From positions 61,330,501 through 61,394,500 of the forward strand of contig NC_084460.1 in NCBI RefSeq assembly GCF_027409185.1: DNA of 64,000 bases, written 5' to 3'. The notes under the pieces were generated by a model. It did not search any database and was not told where the DNA came from. It was given only the letters and a program-made list of their open reading frames with translations. Source of the stretch: Cynocephalus volans. Its lineage: Eukaryota; Chordata; Mammalia; Dermoptera; Cynocephalidae. The translations under genes were made by a program, and so were the position numbers. Shown one piece after another: positions 10,760 to 22,975 of the stretch. Positions within the stretch are counted from its first letter, which is position 1. The number at the start of each line of letters is the position of its first letter.

Positions 10760-11950
10760 ACAGAAGAGAGATGATGAGAGAAACAAGTAGAAATCATTTA
10801 GACTGAAATGGCTTACCAAGTGCCCAGCAAATGAATGTGGGGACTGGACCCAGGACTACAAGAGGACTCTTGAAGCATCTGGACAGAAAAAACAGAATAT
10901 ATAAAGAGGATGCTTCTCTAGAGAGATGCCATATGTTAGAAATCAATGGTGCAGTGTCTTCAAAATACAGATCTCATATCCAAACAAACTATCTACCAAG
11001 TGTGGGGAGAGCAGAGACATTTTGAGACATGCAAGGACTTAGGAAATTTATCTTCTGTGAATCCTGCTGTAGGAAGATACTGGAGTATATATCTCATTTA
11101 GTAAAAAAAAAAAACCCAAACCAAAAAGCAACAACAACAAAACCCACTTGGGAACCAGAAGCCAGAGCTCCAACCACGGGGAGATCTAGGACGTCAGCAG
11201 TATATCCTGCTGGGCCTCTCAGGAGCAGAGGAATAGGGGCTCCAGGAAAAAAGGGGTGTGGATGAAATACCTGACACAACTGAACATTTAGTGGGAAAAA
11301 ATGAATGGTAGATATGTGGCAGATTTTGGAATCATTTGGAAAATAGTAGTCTAGTAAGAAAAAGACAAGGCAATCATTAATTCCAGGAAAAACAAAAGGC
11401 TATATAAAAAAGGAAATGAAGTATACTACTAGCCTCAGAAGTAAACAATGGTTTTGGAGTCAACAATGATTACTGATTTAATAAAAATGTAAGCTTTAAC
11501 TCTACTTGGGGGATGGGTGGAGTAAGGAGAGGATGTGAGAATACTTAATCTTCACCAGAAAGGAAACAGATAATGTTCACACCAATAAATCAAGAAACAG
11601 CACTATAAATTATGTAGAGGGCTGGCCCGTGGATCACTCGGGAGAGTGCAGTGCTGATAACACCAAAGCCATGGGTTCGGATCCTATATAGGGATGGCCG
11701 GTTTGCTCACTAGCTGAGTGTGGTGCTGACAACACCAAGCCAAGGGTTAAGATCCCCTTACTGGTCATCTTGAAAAAAAAAAAAATTACTTAGGAATATG
11801 GAGGTAAATACCTAAAGAAATTGAGAACTGCTGTGAATTGTTCTTTAGGAAGGTTGGAAAGAAAAAGCAGATCTGTTGGTTTCCATCATAAGATGATTGG
11901 AACTATTTGTCCTTAAATATGTGTATAAGTTAACTTAAAAAAAAAAAAAA
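10760..11950 (+). mobile_element. Degraded LINE-derived A-rich sequence (HAL1/L1M type)
   Basis: A-rich on the plus strand, with phrases like TTTTGAGACATGCAAGGACT and AGGAAATTTATCTTC, typical of old L1/HAL1 relatives. No open frame survives. A dimeric SINE sits inside at 11620-11782. Family assignment is tentative. Confidence 0.45.
11620..11782 (+). mobile_element. Dimeric tRNA-Ile-derived SINE
   Basis: It has the same two-unit structure as the copy near 1.05 kb: GGCTGGCCCGTGG start, GGTTCGGATCC in unit 1, GGTTAAGATCCCC in unit 2 and a poly(A) tail. The flanks AAATTATGTAG and AAATTACTTAG match at 9 of 11 positions, so the target duplication is probably decayed. Confidence 0.8.
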
Positions 11951-12079
11951 ATCAAAAGTAAAGAAAATAAGGAAAACGACCAAAAAGCATTTGTAAAGAT
12001 ATCCCACTGCATTTGTCACTGGGGCAATGGCACGTTAGGCCAGAGTAGGATCTCACCAGAGTGGTGAGAAGGAAGAGTG

Positions 12080-12822
12080 GGGCAACAGCAAGAATGGGCG
12101 CAGCTGCAGTGTGCTCACTCTCGCCACAGCTGCTGATGCGGCAGGAATGGGGACAGCTATGTGGCGTGTCTTCACTGGAAAGCTGAAAGTGCACTTAACC
12201 CTGTGACTCGGTGATTCCTCTCCTAGCTACACGTCCCAGAGAAACCTTGTCATGTGCACCAGGAAGCATGGACAAGACTGTCTGGAGCAGCATTACTGGA
12301 AACTCCCCCAAACGCCCGCCACAGCGCTGTGTGTGTATCAGTGGTGGTAGATGCTTCCAGTGGAATAAACTCTCGACAATAAACTTGGACAAGTCACAGC
12401 TACTCACAATACCACAGGTCAACTTGATGAATAAGACATTGCAGGGAAAAAGCGGACCAAGCAGACTTAACAGAGTGTGATGATCATGTTTATCAAGTTC
12501 TCAAAAGTAAACAAAATCCAAGAAAATACTATTCAGTGAAATGCATATATAGTGAAATTATAAGAAAAAAAAAATGATGAGATGACATACATGAAAATTC
12601 AAGCCAGAAGCTTGCCAGAAGCTTGCTTGGTGTGTGGGGCGGGAGAGGCAGGGGACGGCACGAGAGCTGTGCACAGTGGCTTCCAGGGCCCTGATCACGT
12701 CCTTGTTCTTAAGACAGGCAGAGAGGATACAGGTGTCTAGTGTTATGATTTATTTCTTAACTACATTATGCAAGTTCTTTTGTATGTCCCAAACACCTCA
12801 TGATAAAGAGGATAGTCTAAAG
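12080..12822 (+). mobile_element. L1M 3'-end fragment
   Basis: The order of phrases follows the ORF2 end and 3' UTR of old L1: CCTCTCCTAGCTACACGTCCCAG, then CATGTGCACCAGGAAGCATGG, GCAGCATTACTGGAAAC, AAACTTGGACAAGTCACAGC, and the terminal TTCTTTTGTATGTCC ... TGATAAAGAGG. The reading frame is destroyed. Confidence 0.65.
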
Positions 12823-14499
12823 AAGGGAAGGATGTCAAAACTGAGGCCCTCCACAGCAGCCTGAGAGGCCCTGGCCAGCCTTCCAGGTGATCTGGTCTTC
12901 TTGCCAAGCCAAGAGCCTGACCCCCAAAGCCCCCAGCCGCTCCCTACCTCTGCTCCCGCTGCCTGCCACCCCCTTCCATCTCCAGTGCCCAGCACACTCC
13001 AGGTGTCTTTCTTCGTGCTTTGTCTCCCCTTTCTCCTCCCCTCCTACCTGCTAACGCAGCTGCAGGGAGCAAGAATGGGAGAAGGGGTGGAGGACCCCCT
13101 GTGGGTTTCAGTGAAGGAGAACGTCCTCCTTTGGGGATGGGGAGGGGGGCCGGTTTCCATGTCAGTCAAGCTGTCCTGCGGTTTGTTAACTAACAGAGCA
13201 TTAATCAGCCTGGCTGCTCTGTAGCCTCTCTGGGAAGGGTCCACAAGCCCTGCCAAGCCCGAGCATCTGGCTGGTGGTTGGCTTCACCATCCAGGAGGGC
13301 CTTAGGGGTGCACACAGGGCCAGCCCCACCCGCAGGGGCTCCCCTTCACTGCTGCCAACCAGATGCAGGGGCCAGGGATCCTGTTCTGAGGCTTGGCTGA
13401 TGACTTCTGTGGCACAGCACTAAACCGTGCGCCTGGCACACCTCCAGGGCAGGTCTGTGAACCTACTACATGCTGTGCACTGGGACAGGCCCAGGGCTTA
13501 CTGTACTTACCCCTGAACAGGGCACACACTTGTCACCGAGAGTGATGAGGAGGCCACCACATGCCATCTTGGGCCTGTGTCCCCTCCCCTCACTCCCAGG
13601 GTCTGGGAGTTCTCGGAAGGCAGGTCTACGTGCTCCAGCTAGCGCAGACCCCTGGTAATGCTAGGACAGTAGGACAGCCCACATCACCCAGGGCCACAGA
13701 GGTGAGGAGAGACTGCGACACAGCTCTCCATGCCACAATGGCAGGGGCACTGGAGAGAACCCAGTTCCCAGACTCTGCCAGAGGGGTGGCTAACCTTGGC
13801 TAAGCTGCAGGAGTGTCCAGGAGCACGGGGAAGGGGAGATCCCTGTGCCTTGGGCCCTCTGTTCGGTGACACACTCACTCCAACAGTGAAGCTGGCCATG
13901 GTTTGTGCAGGCGGGAAGCTCACTGAGGTCACCTGGGAACCAAGTGGAGTGACTGCCAGCCAGCGGGTTCTGGGGCCAAATACACCATGGGAATGACTAT
14001 GGTCAAGAGGGAGGACTTAGAGACAGGAGGGGGAAGTCAGTGGCCTGGGGCCCAGGAGCTCAGAAGTCCCCAACCTACAGCACTAATGCTCAACAAAGGA
14101 CATGAAGTGGCAATGCCCCAGGCCCTTCACAACAGTGGCCTCGGCCACAAGGCTGGCCATGGTTACTCAGGCTTCCTGTGTACCAGGCACAGCTGGGAGC
14201 AGCAATTCTCCCCTTTCACAGAGGGGTCACCCCAGGTTCAGAGGTGGGGTACAGCTATTCATTAATGTTTCCAAGGGCTCTGGGCTGGGTGGGCTGGGTG
14301 GCATGTGACCCACCCACAAGGACAGGGAGGTGGTGAGTGGCGGAGGGTCAACCCCTGGGGCCATGGGCACCACTTCCAAAAGGGGTGGTGGTGGGGGGCA
14401 GGGAGGATGGGGGGTGCAGCCTTGCATGACTCGAGAGGCCAGTCGAGGAGGCGCAGGCAGGGCCAGATCAAGGAGGGTGTTGATCATCTTATAGGAAAA
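12823..14499. other. Intron, nothing recognised
   Basis: GC-rich sequence. Near 13680-13720 there is a faint L2/MIR-like stretch (CACCCAGGGCCACAGAGG). No coding potential is recognised. Confidence 0.4.
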
Positions 14500-14890
14500 C
14501 AAGCTCGGATGTGTAATGGACCAGAGAGCAAAATTCACACGATTTGAAAGATAAATCATGGGACTTCAAAGAACTTCCTTGCTGTGAAATAATAATTCCC
14601 GTCTGCACGGACTGCAGCTTCTACTGACAGCCCCAGGATTTACTGCCTGGGTCACACATTCCGGCACTTAATTACGCTTGGTTTAATGCTTTCTGTGACC
14701 TTAAGCAGCTCTGACATTTTCATTGGTACTGGTTTAGTGTGCCCCACAATCATGTAAGATCTTTGTGGCCAAAAAGGCGGTTTTCTTCTTGGGTCTGGAG
14801 ACTGCTGTCACGGAGTGGCCAGCTCTAAAGTTTGAACAGTGAATTCTTGCAAGACAATTTAGTACTGGCCCAGGAGTCCCACTCCACTTA
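14500..14890. promoter_or_regulatory. Candidate conserved intronic regulatory block
   Basis: About 390 bases of AT-balanced, non-repetitive sequence inside GC-rich intron. It holds a homeobox core TTAATTA (14668-14674) next to GGTTTAATGC, and further TAATAATTCC-type words. It does not resemble any repeat I know, and its texture is like vertebrate non-coding enhancers. This is inference from composition and motifs only. Confidence 0.35.
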
Positions 14891-15769
14891 AAACACACAA
14901 AGAGCCTCTGGGAAAATCCTGCCTGGTGCAGCGGATGAGCTCTGAGCTCCTCTGGAAAGGAGGATGAGGGCAAGCAGGTGATGGCTGAGCAGCCGGGGGC
15001 TGGGATCCTGCTTGGAGGCTGGGATATGGGAGGTGGCCCTTCTGTCCTCAGGAGCCAGTGCCGTCCTCCTTTCCTCCTGTCACCTTCCCGTGGGCACTGG
15101 GCAAGCCAACGCCCACGATCCTGACTCAGTTGACTCTCATGCCACTCACACATTATGAATGATATGGAAACTGGGCTTGGAGAGGCCACTGACCCAAGGC
15201 CAGAGCTGGCACCTGTGCTGTTAACAGGGTATTGCTGCCCTTGGGCACCTGCCCCTCGCCCCTCCTGGGTCACACCAGTGGCTGCATTTTCCCTCCTCTG
15301 CCTGAATGTTGGTTTGACCCAAGCTCATGTCCCCATCTACCCACTCCTGACCCTCCCTTCTGGAAGCCCAGGACTCTGACCAGAGACAAGACTACAAACC
15401 TGGCTCAGGGCATCTGGGAAGCCCAGAGCCAGGGGTGGGCGCAGGATGCTGTGGCTTGGTGAGGGGCTCATGTGGTAACTACACCTTCAGGAAGGTGTTT
15501 ACCTCAGAGAGGGAAGGGCTGAGATGTGGCAAAGCCACCACGGGAGGACACTTGCTGTGCTGTTAACTATCCCAGGAGACAGGGAAATGCACACATGGCA
15601 GACTCCCTGTAGCACACAGCAGGGACGCCTACAAGGCCTGAAGATGTGGAGAAATGCTGGTGCCAGTCTGTGTGGTGACCACTGCACGCTGTGGTCACAA
15701 TTTTGTAAAAAATTTACATGCTCAGAAAAAACACCACACAGGATGGGAATGGATGTCTAAGGATGGTGA
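14891..15769. other. Intron, nothing recognised
   Basis: Ordinary intron sequence. The stretch 15150-15230 (ATATGGAAACTGGGCTTGGAGAGG) has a faint MIR/L2 look. Confidence 0.4.
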
Positions 15770-15955
15770 GATTACAGATTTTTTTCCAACACTTTATTAT
15801 AAAAATTTTCAAACTTACAGAAAAGTTGAAAAGGTCAGTGAAAACCCATAAGCTCAAATGAGTGATTTTAACATTTTCTTAATATATTTCTGTATCATCT
15901 GCAATTATTCATTACATAAGTAACTGAAATAATGTAGTAAGTATTATAAAAACAC
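15770..15955. mobile_element. Old LINE remnant
   Basis: TTTTTCCAACACTTTATTATAAAAATTTTC and AACTTACAGAAAAGTTG match a very common motif of old L1-group repeats as I remember it. It is too short and diverged for a family name. Confidence 0.5.
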
Positions 15956-17625
15956 CCCTGCTGCCCAGGATGGGGAGTTGGGGTGCAGAGGAGCCATCAG
16001 AAAGGACCAGCTTTGCAAGTTCTGCCTTGCTTTGCCCTCCATGAGGAAAAGCTGCCCGCAGGCTGGCGTTGTAATGGGGCGTGCTGTCTCCTTTGGCCTC
16101 TCCCGGGCTGTGCCTCCCGATCCTGGAGACTGACTGGGGGTTTCATGCACAGGGGTCTAACCCACACATTTCTAAATGCAGACCCTGAAACAGGGGCAGC
16201 TTTTCCTACAGAAAAAGCCACCTCTGTTTCTTTTTGCCAACAGAGATGCAGCTCCCTAATTGGGGGGGAGGACATTGTTAGGGTCAGAGTGACAGAGCCC
16301 TTTTTTTTTTTAAGGAAGCGTGTCACATTACCTCCAACACAGTCACTGGATGAACGCTAGCTCCGTATTCACAAGAGTGCCCGGGAGGCTTCAGTACAGC
16401 AGTGAGAATGCACAGCCACAAGCTCCCCCAGGACAGGCTTGGGAGGGGCACAGGGTAGATGGAAGCTCTGTGAGGGGTTCCCCAAGTCCCCCTCCACCCC
16501 AATGGTATACTCTTGTCTCCTAGGGCCCCAGGGTGCCTTCACAAGGACAAAGGCCATACCATGAACGTTGGATCCTGATCATTGGTTTTTAAAACCGTAT
16601 TCCGAGGGGTAGCAGAAATGAAGAGGCATGCTTGGTACTCAGAAGCACTCGACAACCAGCACCCTGCTTCCTCGACCCTGCTCTAATCATTGTCCCCACT
16701 CCAGTGTGTGAAGTGCATCATAGGGCAGAGGAGCCATTCTCTGAGGGAAGTGACCAGCCTTCACCCTGGCCTGGGTCCTCGTCACAGGAAGGAAACGATG
16801 ACCTTCAGGAAGCTGCCAAAGCCAGAAAGCCCATGGCATAAAGCACCTCAGTCAGCCCCCATCAGCGCTGCCAGGTGCCTTCACACACCAGCAGCCCCTG
16901 GTGCCCACGCCCCTGGCATCACCAAGCAGCCCAGCTCCTGCTTAGTCTGATGTTGGCTCCAGTCCCACTTTGAAGTGGAAGCTACCAAGTACCCCATGTG
17001 GGGCTGGCTGCCTCCTCCTCCTTCCTGTGGCAGGAAGGGACCCATGGGCCCGCTCCCAGGGTCAGGAGGGCCGGAGTTGGCTGTCAGTTTCTATGAGGAG
17101 GAGGTGAAAGAGGACGGCCCAGAGGAGATGACCTGCTCCCACGCGGCACAAGAGGGTGAACCACTGGCTCTGGCACAACACCCACAGCTCACCCCCCTTG
17201 CACCTGACCTAGGGCTGCAGGAGGAGGTGGCCTCTCTCTAGTGCCTGCAGGAAAACCCAGATCATCAAGTTCTGAGCTGGCAGCGGCAGGCTAGGAGGCC
17301 CCTCTCCATATGCAGCACAGAAAATGCTGCTCTAAGGCCATCCCTTCCTGGTAATGTCCACAGAACAGCAGTGGTTGTTTTTGTTGATTAACTGAATCTG
17401 CTTCCAAAAATACCAGAGAGAGGCCCCAGAACATCAGTGGTCATGGGCACGGGCAGCCCCTACCCGCATGCTTCCTGGGAAGGCTGTCCTGCTCATCAGA
17501 GACCTCTCTCCCCTGAGGACGCCCAGGGAGGTGGAGCCTGCAGCTGACAGAACTCTAGGCAGAACACCAGAATGGAAACTCTGGGATGGGCAAAGGTGGA
17601 CTAAGCCTCAGGGCAGCCCCTCGTT
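15956..17625. other. Intron, nothing recognised
   Basis: GC-rich sequence with a short T-run at about 16301-16311. No gene or clear repeat is identified. Confidence 0.4.
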
Positions 17626-17629
17626 AGGG

Positions 17630-17745
17630 AACTGAGGTCTGGGTGATTGTCCCAGCTGGAGAGTGGGGAAGCCGACACCCTGAGGTAAATGACTGGCCCA
17701 AAGTCACCTGGCCCCTGATGTGGTAGATGAGCTTGAAGCTACATA
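17630..17745 (-). repeat. MIR/L2-like fragment
   Basis: GGGAACTGAGGTCTGG ... AAATGACTGGCCCAAAGTCACCTGG preserves the ancient 'gaaactgaggcc ... cccaaggtcac' core in reverse orientation. Confidence 0.5.
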
Positions 17746-18484
17746 TGCTGAGGTTCAGTGTTGACCAGGCCCCTTGTGCACCAACCCTTCCTGCAGAAAG
17801 GGAGCTGCAGGGCCGAGGCATGTCTTCCGCAGTACCCTCTTCAGCAGGGAACACAGGCTGGCACACAGGAGGCACCTGGATCCTGGGCAGGACTGGGTGG
17901 CAGGTGCCCGCCTGGCCTCACAACTCTGCTCCCTCCCCACCCACCTTCAGGAAAGTGGGGAGGGCTTCCTTGGCTTAGGCAGGTAAGCTGAATTCTAACA
18001 GATTGGGGGGAAGGGAATCCAAGTATAGGGAGCTGTGCTCATGTGGGCCCCCAAGAGACAGACTTAGGAAACAGCACGGAAGTCCTGAGGAGGAAGTAGT
18101 CCAGGAGATGATTTGCAGCCAGGTGTGGCTGTGTGATTAAGTCTAGCCGTCAGAATGTCCTTAGAGACACCCTTCTTTGCCTTGCTTCCCTCCTGCTGGC
18201 AGGAATGTGGGTGTGGTTGCAGAGCATAGCAGTCATCTTGCACCATGAGGCAGGAGCCCCATTTTCTGGGGCTGGCAGAACTGAGAGAAAGAGCCTGGGT
18301 CTCTGGTATTTCCTGTGGCTGCACCACCAGTGTGGTCTGCTTATGCTGGGCTCCTTTCAAAGGGAGGGAAATAAACTGCTGCCCTGTTTTGGTCCCTGAA
18401 CGCAGAACCAACGCACTAAGCACCTGGCCATAATGAGAGGGTGAGCTCCTGGGGCAGGGCCCGTGGGCCGGGCAGGATCAGGGT
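17746..18484. other. Intron, nothing recognised
   Basis: No gene or well-defined repeat seen. 18110-18420 reads like a diverged old repeat (GTGTGGCTGTGTGATTAAGTC), but I cannot place it. Confidence 0.35.
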
Positions 18485-18675
18485 CTCAGTGCCAACTGAA
18501 TTCATTAATGTACTGAACCCTCAGTGCTTTACCCAGCCATCTCATACACTTGCCAACACCCTGTAGGCATTACTTAGTCCCATTTCATGATGAGGAAACT
18601 GAGGCCCAGGGAGGTTAAATAGCTAACCCAACCCAGAGGCAGTACTGGGGTTGGAGCCCAAGCCCACATGGACCC
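18485..18675 (-). repeat. L2/MIR fragment
   Basis: CATTAATGTACTGAACCC ... TTAGTCCCATTTCATGATGAGGAAACTGAGGCCCAGGGAGGTTAAATAGC is a clear copy of the ancient L2/MIR core, reverse orientation. Confidence 0.65.
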
Positions 18676-20862
18676 AATCTGTGACTGGTGAGAACTGCTC
18701 ACCCGTGGAACCACAACCCTCGGGCTGGGGCAGAGCAAGCTGATCCTGACAGCCCCAGGAGGCCAAGTAATGTGTTGGTAGGACAATGTCCAAACCACAG
18801 CCAGGGGTGGTGGTATTATTTAACTCAACTATGAACAAGAGTCATGACCATTTCCTTTAAAGCACAGTGAGTTAGATAAGAGTCAGAGAGGCCTGCATAA
18901 AGAAAAAACCACATCCAGACCCGCGGTGAAGACGCATCAACCTGGGCTGAACTATTTTAAACAAAGTGACTGTCCTGGGGTGTCGTGGGTACAGAGCCAA
19001 AGCCCTGGACTTTGTCCTGACCCAGGCAGCAGCTTGCTGTGGGACACGGGTGGGTCTCCCTCTGGCCTCCTGGACAGGCTCTGCTCTGGTCACACACAGC
19101 CCTGCCTCACCCCAGTCGGTCAGTGGCAGATGGCTGCTGACACTGCTCGCACTGGCCGAGGAGCAAGATAACAGCTTGGCTGGAGTCCTAACAGCATTGG
19201 GACAGAAGCTAGATGGCAGAGACCCCAAGGCAGGAGGGTGTGTGTGGGGCAGGCCCAACCCTCATAGAGCCCGCCCGTGTGTCCCTGCAGAGGCAGGGAG
19301 TGGCGGGGCGGGGCGAGGGCAGGGCTGCCGAGGGCCCCCACTTCAGTGCCTCTGTGACTGCCCAGCCCCCTCCCATCCCTGCAACACAGTCCAACTTCCA
19401 GGCTAGGGGCTGGGAATCCAGGACGAAAGCCTGTGCCCCTCGGAAGTTCCTACCTGGAGGGTGCCAAGCCTTGTGGAGGAGTGGAGGGCCTGTACCCAGC
19501 AAGCCCAGGGTACACCAGGGTGTCCTGAGCACAGTCACCAAAAGGCATTGGGGATGCTGTCACTTTCTACCTACCCCATTCCTGCATGGGAGAGAGCTGG
19601 ACAGCCCTGTCCCCATTTCACCACAGAGAAGTGGGTTTGGAGGGGTGATCTGCCCAAGATCACAACATGGCTATGGGCCTGGAGCTGGGAGCTCTGGGTC
19701 TGACATGACAGTTATTTTGTTTGCTGGAGAGGTTACCTTGGAGGTGGAGCTGAGTGAGTCAAAGTGGAGATGACAGCCCCTGTAGGGAGGGTGGCTGCAG
19801 TGAGCCTCTCCCCAGGCCTCTGGTCTCTCCAGTTGAAGAGGCCGTAGATGCAGGTGGTCAGCGAGGCCTGTGTCAGGGGCTGTGGGCCCACGTGGCGTGG
19901 AGCCTGGCTGGCAGGAGACCTCTGCCCCATCCAAGAGCAAGCCCGGGGATCTTTCCACTGCTCCCTCTGAATTCAGGAGCAGCTTCTATCCCTGCAGAAA
20001 CATCTCTCCCACTGCAGGCCTGGGTGTGACTTAACATGAAACCAACTCCTGGGACTGTGGGCAGTTTGGGTATAAAAATGGCAAAAATGGACTTCACAGG
20101 TAAAAACCTCACATCCTAGGTCAAGAAAATGGAGGCTGGGGAGGATCTCACCTGCTGAAGGACATAGGCTGCTCTCAGCTCCCTCTAAGCCAGGGCCCAG
20201 TAGCCCTCCCTGTGCTCAGGGGCTTCCAGATAGGAGCAGGCTTCCTGGCTGGACCTGCTCTTGGGCTCCTGTGGCCATGTCTGCAGCTGGGTACTTGGAG
20301 AGGGCAGGAGGTGCCTGGCTTGGGCATCTCTGTGTGACCCTTCCTTGGCCCCCATGCCCAGGGCTGCCAGCATAGGCACCTGGTCCTGACCCCACAGGTG
20401 GGCCCCTTATCCTGGGGCCTCCTCTCGCTTCCCTTCTGTCTGTGGCCATTTGCCCTGCCCAGTATGCATCCCATGCCCTCCACCGTCCCAGGTGCCTTGG
20501 ACATGCCAGCACCTACCACACTGAAGAGACGTAAATGTGTCTCCCTGACCAACTGAGCCCACTGAGCCTTGGAGAGGTTGGGACATTCTCAGGGCCATAT
20601 AGCCAGAACATGAATGTGGACCATGGCTGGAGCCCCTCTTCAACTGCCTCTTGGTCTGGGCCTAAACTGAACACAGCCTTTCTGGACTGTGGCAGCACTC
20701 GGGCCGAGTGGCTTTTCCCCACTGGCTCCCAGGACGTTGTCACTGCTGTCTGCCAGCTGGCAGCACATCTCTGGGCCTCAGCAGAAGGCACCATGTTAGG
20801 AACCGACCTCTGGTCTCCAGGAAACACAAGGAGCACACCAAAGAACATGCACTGATTGAGCA
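18676..20862. other. Intron with faint ancient repeats, no gene
   Basis: Weak L2/MIR-like tracts lie at about 19595-19700 (CCCCATTTCACCACAGAG ... GGGGTGATCTGCCCAAGATCAC) and 20570-20640. The rest is GC-rich with nothing recognised. Confidence 0.4.
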
Positions 20863-21012
20863 CTTACTGTGTGCTCTACTGAATCTATCCACCAGCCTGG
20901 GGATCTGGGGCTGCTGTCCCCATCGAACCTGTGAGGACACAGGCTTGGTGAGGCCAATAGCACTACCCAAGGTCACAGAGGAGCTGGGATTTGAACTTGG
21001 TCCTGCTGCCTT
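20863..21012 (-). repeat. L2-like fragment
   Basis: TGAGCACTTACTGTGTGCTC followed by CAAGGTCACAGAGGAGCTGGGATTTGAAC is the typical order of an L2 3' end. Confidence 0.6.
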
Positions 21013-22184
21013 CAAATGTGGACGTGAGGCAGCAGGCATGGGATGGCTACAGATAAGCGCAGGGGCCCCACCTGGGTGTGTACAGGCCGGGCAGATGGCA
21101 GAGGCCTGGGCCAAGTGCAGTGGCTCTTCCTTTTCTGGGAGCTTCTCTCTCTCCACTTCTCTGCCCCCCCCCATGTCCCCCGCCATCTGCCAGGCTTCTT
21201 ACCAGGCCAACATGGACCCTTGATTGTTCTGGGGTGATGCATGTCCCAAGCTCTCTGGGCTCTGTCCTTCCTCTCTGTGGCCCTCTGGCTAGGGTGTTTG
21301 GTGTGGGCCCCACCCTCTTGGGCCTGCCCTGGACGCTGGGTCCCCAGACCCCACTGGGACCCAACAACACGCAGCTGGTGGGGACCAGAGGGCACGTGGG
21401 TCTGTCTCACCTGCACCAGGACACCTCTGTGCCCAGGGTCCTCCCAAGGACCCGTTCTACCTCACAGCACGGCAAAGCTGCTCAGCTGGGCACCTGCTGC
21501 CCGGGCCCAGCTCTACGCCCCTCAGACCAGAGCCACACTCTGCAGGGAAGGTGTCCTGGATGAGGGGAGGTCTCGAAGGATGGGCAGGGCTTGTAGAGGA
21601 GTGCAGTGTGGCTCCAGCACACAATTCTCTCCCAGGGCTGCTCTCTCTCTGTTGACCAAAGCCAGACCCTTGCTGTTGGGAAGGGTTGTCAGAACAAAAG
21701 GACGTGCAGGCAGAGCCTCTGTGTGGGGTGCCAGCAGGCCCCATGGGGGAGCTGCGGCCAGGGTGGGGGGCTGTGTGGCATGATCAGACCCCACAGGCCA
21801 GCAAGGCTCCTGACAACAGAAGGCCCCTCCCTTGGCACCCTGCCTCTGCCTCTACCCCTGCCAGGCTAAATCATGCCCTGGGTCCACACACGGTCTCCTT
21901 ACCCAAGGCTGATGTCCCTGTCTGCCAATTACTGCCTGGTGAAGGTACCGGCTGGCAAACACCCCCCAGGGGCCTGGGCTTCTCTAAAGGAGGGTGGTGC
22001 TGGGAGCTGAGACCTCCCCAGTCCCCCTTTCCTGCCCCAGCCAGCACTGAGACAGGCACCATCTGCCCCAAAATAGCTCTGTCCTGGCGAGGAGGCTGAG
22101 GATGTAAATGAGACAGTGCAGCGAGGACGCAAGCCCCAGTGTCAGCCTGATGAATGGGTGGGCTCCCCGCTCTGCCAGCTGTCC
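21013..22184. other. Intron, nothing recognised
   Basis: GC-rich sequence without recognisable gene or repeat. Long overlapping frames are present on both strands but are unconvincing. Confidence 0.4.
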
Positions 22185-22330
22185 CCCTGTGTGGCCTGGG
22201 GATAGTCACTTGGTCCTTCTGAGCTCCACTCACTGCCTCCATAAAACAGGCTGACAGAAAACACCTACTTCCCAGGCTTGCAAGGATTTGGTGAGTTGGT
22301 GTGTGTGAAGGAGCCTAACAGCCTCTGAGG
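22185..22330 (+). repeat. MIR-like fragment
   Basis: GTGTGGCCTGGGGATAGTCACTTGG ... CCTCCATAAAACAGGCTGACAG ... CAAGGATTTGGTGAG follows the MIR order in forward orientation with many changes. Confidence 0.5.
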
Positions 22331-22489
22331 ATCCACGGAGGTGAGGGAGGAGACCAGCCTGGTCAGATGCTAGGAGCCCCCGGCAGGGACAGAAGTGTGA
22401 GCCCATGACCTCCTGCAGGTGACCTCACCGCAGCCTCAGGGCTCAGCCCCCCCGCCCCCTTCGGTGTGTCCGATCCTGTCCTCCACAAG

Positions 22490-22640
22490 AGGATTTACTG
22501 AGTGCCAGCTGTGTGCAGGACAGGGGAACAGCCCTGCCCTCCTGGAGCATCAGGACGGGCTGGGAATGAGGCCACTAAATACACACAGATAAGTAAGTGC
22601 CAGGGAGGAGAAGATTCCAGACAAACCCGTGGAGGAAGGA
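22490..22640 (+). repeat. L2-like fragment
   Basis: TTTACTGAGTGCCAGCTGTGTGCAGGAC ... CCTGCCCTCCTGGAGC ... ACAGATAAGTAAGTGCC follows the L2 3'-end order in forward orientation. Confidence 0.6.
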
Positions 22641-22679
22641 GAAGAGGGTGATTGGGGTGGTGGCCCCCAGGGGCTCATG

Positions 22680-22975
22680 CCCATGTCCAGACTTTACAGT
22701 TCATCCAAGCACTCAGTTGGTAAGCAGAGGAAATGAGTTCATGGTTTCAAGGACAGGACACAGTTATTAAATGGTGGGAAAAATGAAATTTTCCATCCTT
22801 GTTTCAAAATACCAAGTTGTTTAAAAAACATGAAAAATAGAAGTCTTACTAGTTTAGGTTTAGGAAATACCTCAAAAGTTCCCTCCCACCCATCAACATC
22901 TGCAGTTATAGTAGGCGGGTGACAATCTTTGCTTGCTTTACAAACAAGGTTAGCAAAGTTTTAGGAAAATAGATC
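22680..22975. promoter_or_regulatory. AT-balanced intronic block, possible regulatory element
   Basis: Non-repetitive AT-rich sequence between GC-rich stretches, with ATGAAATTTTCCATCC and CTTTGCTTGCTTTACAAACAAGG. It could be a conserved element or an unrecognised old repeat; sequence alone cannot decide. Confidence 0.25.
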
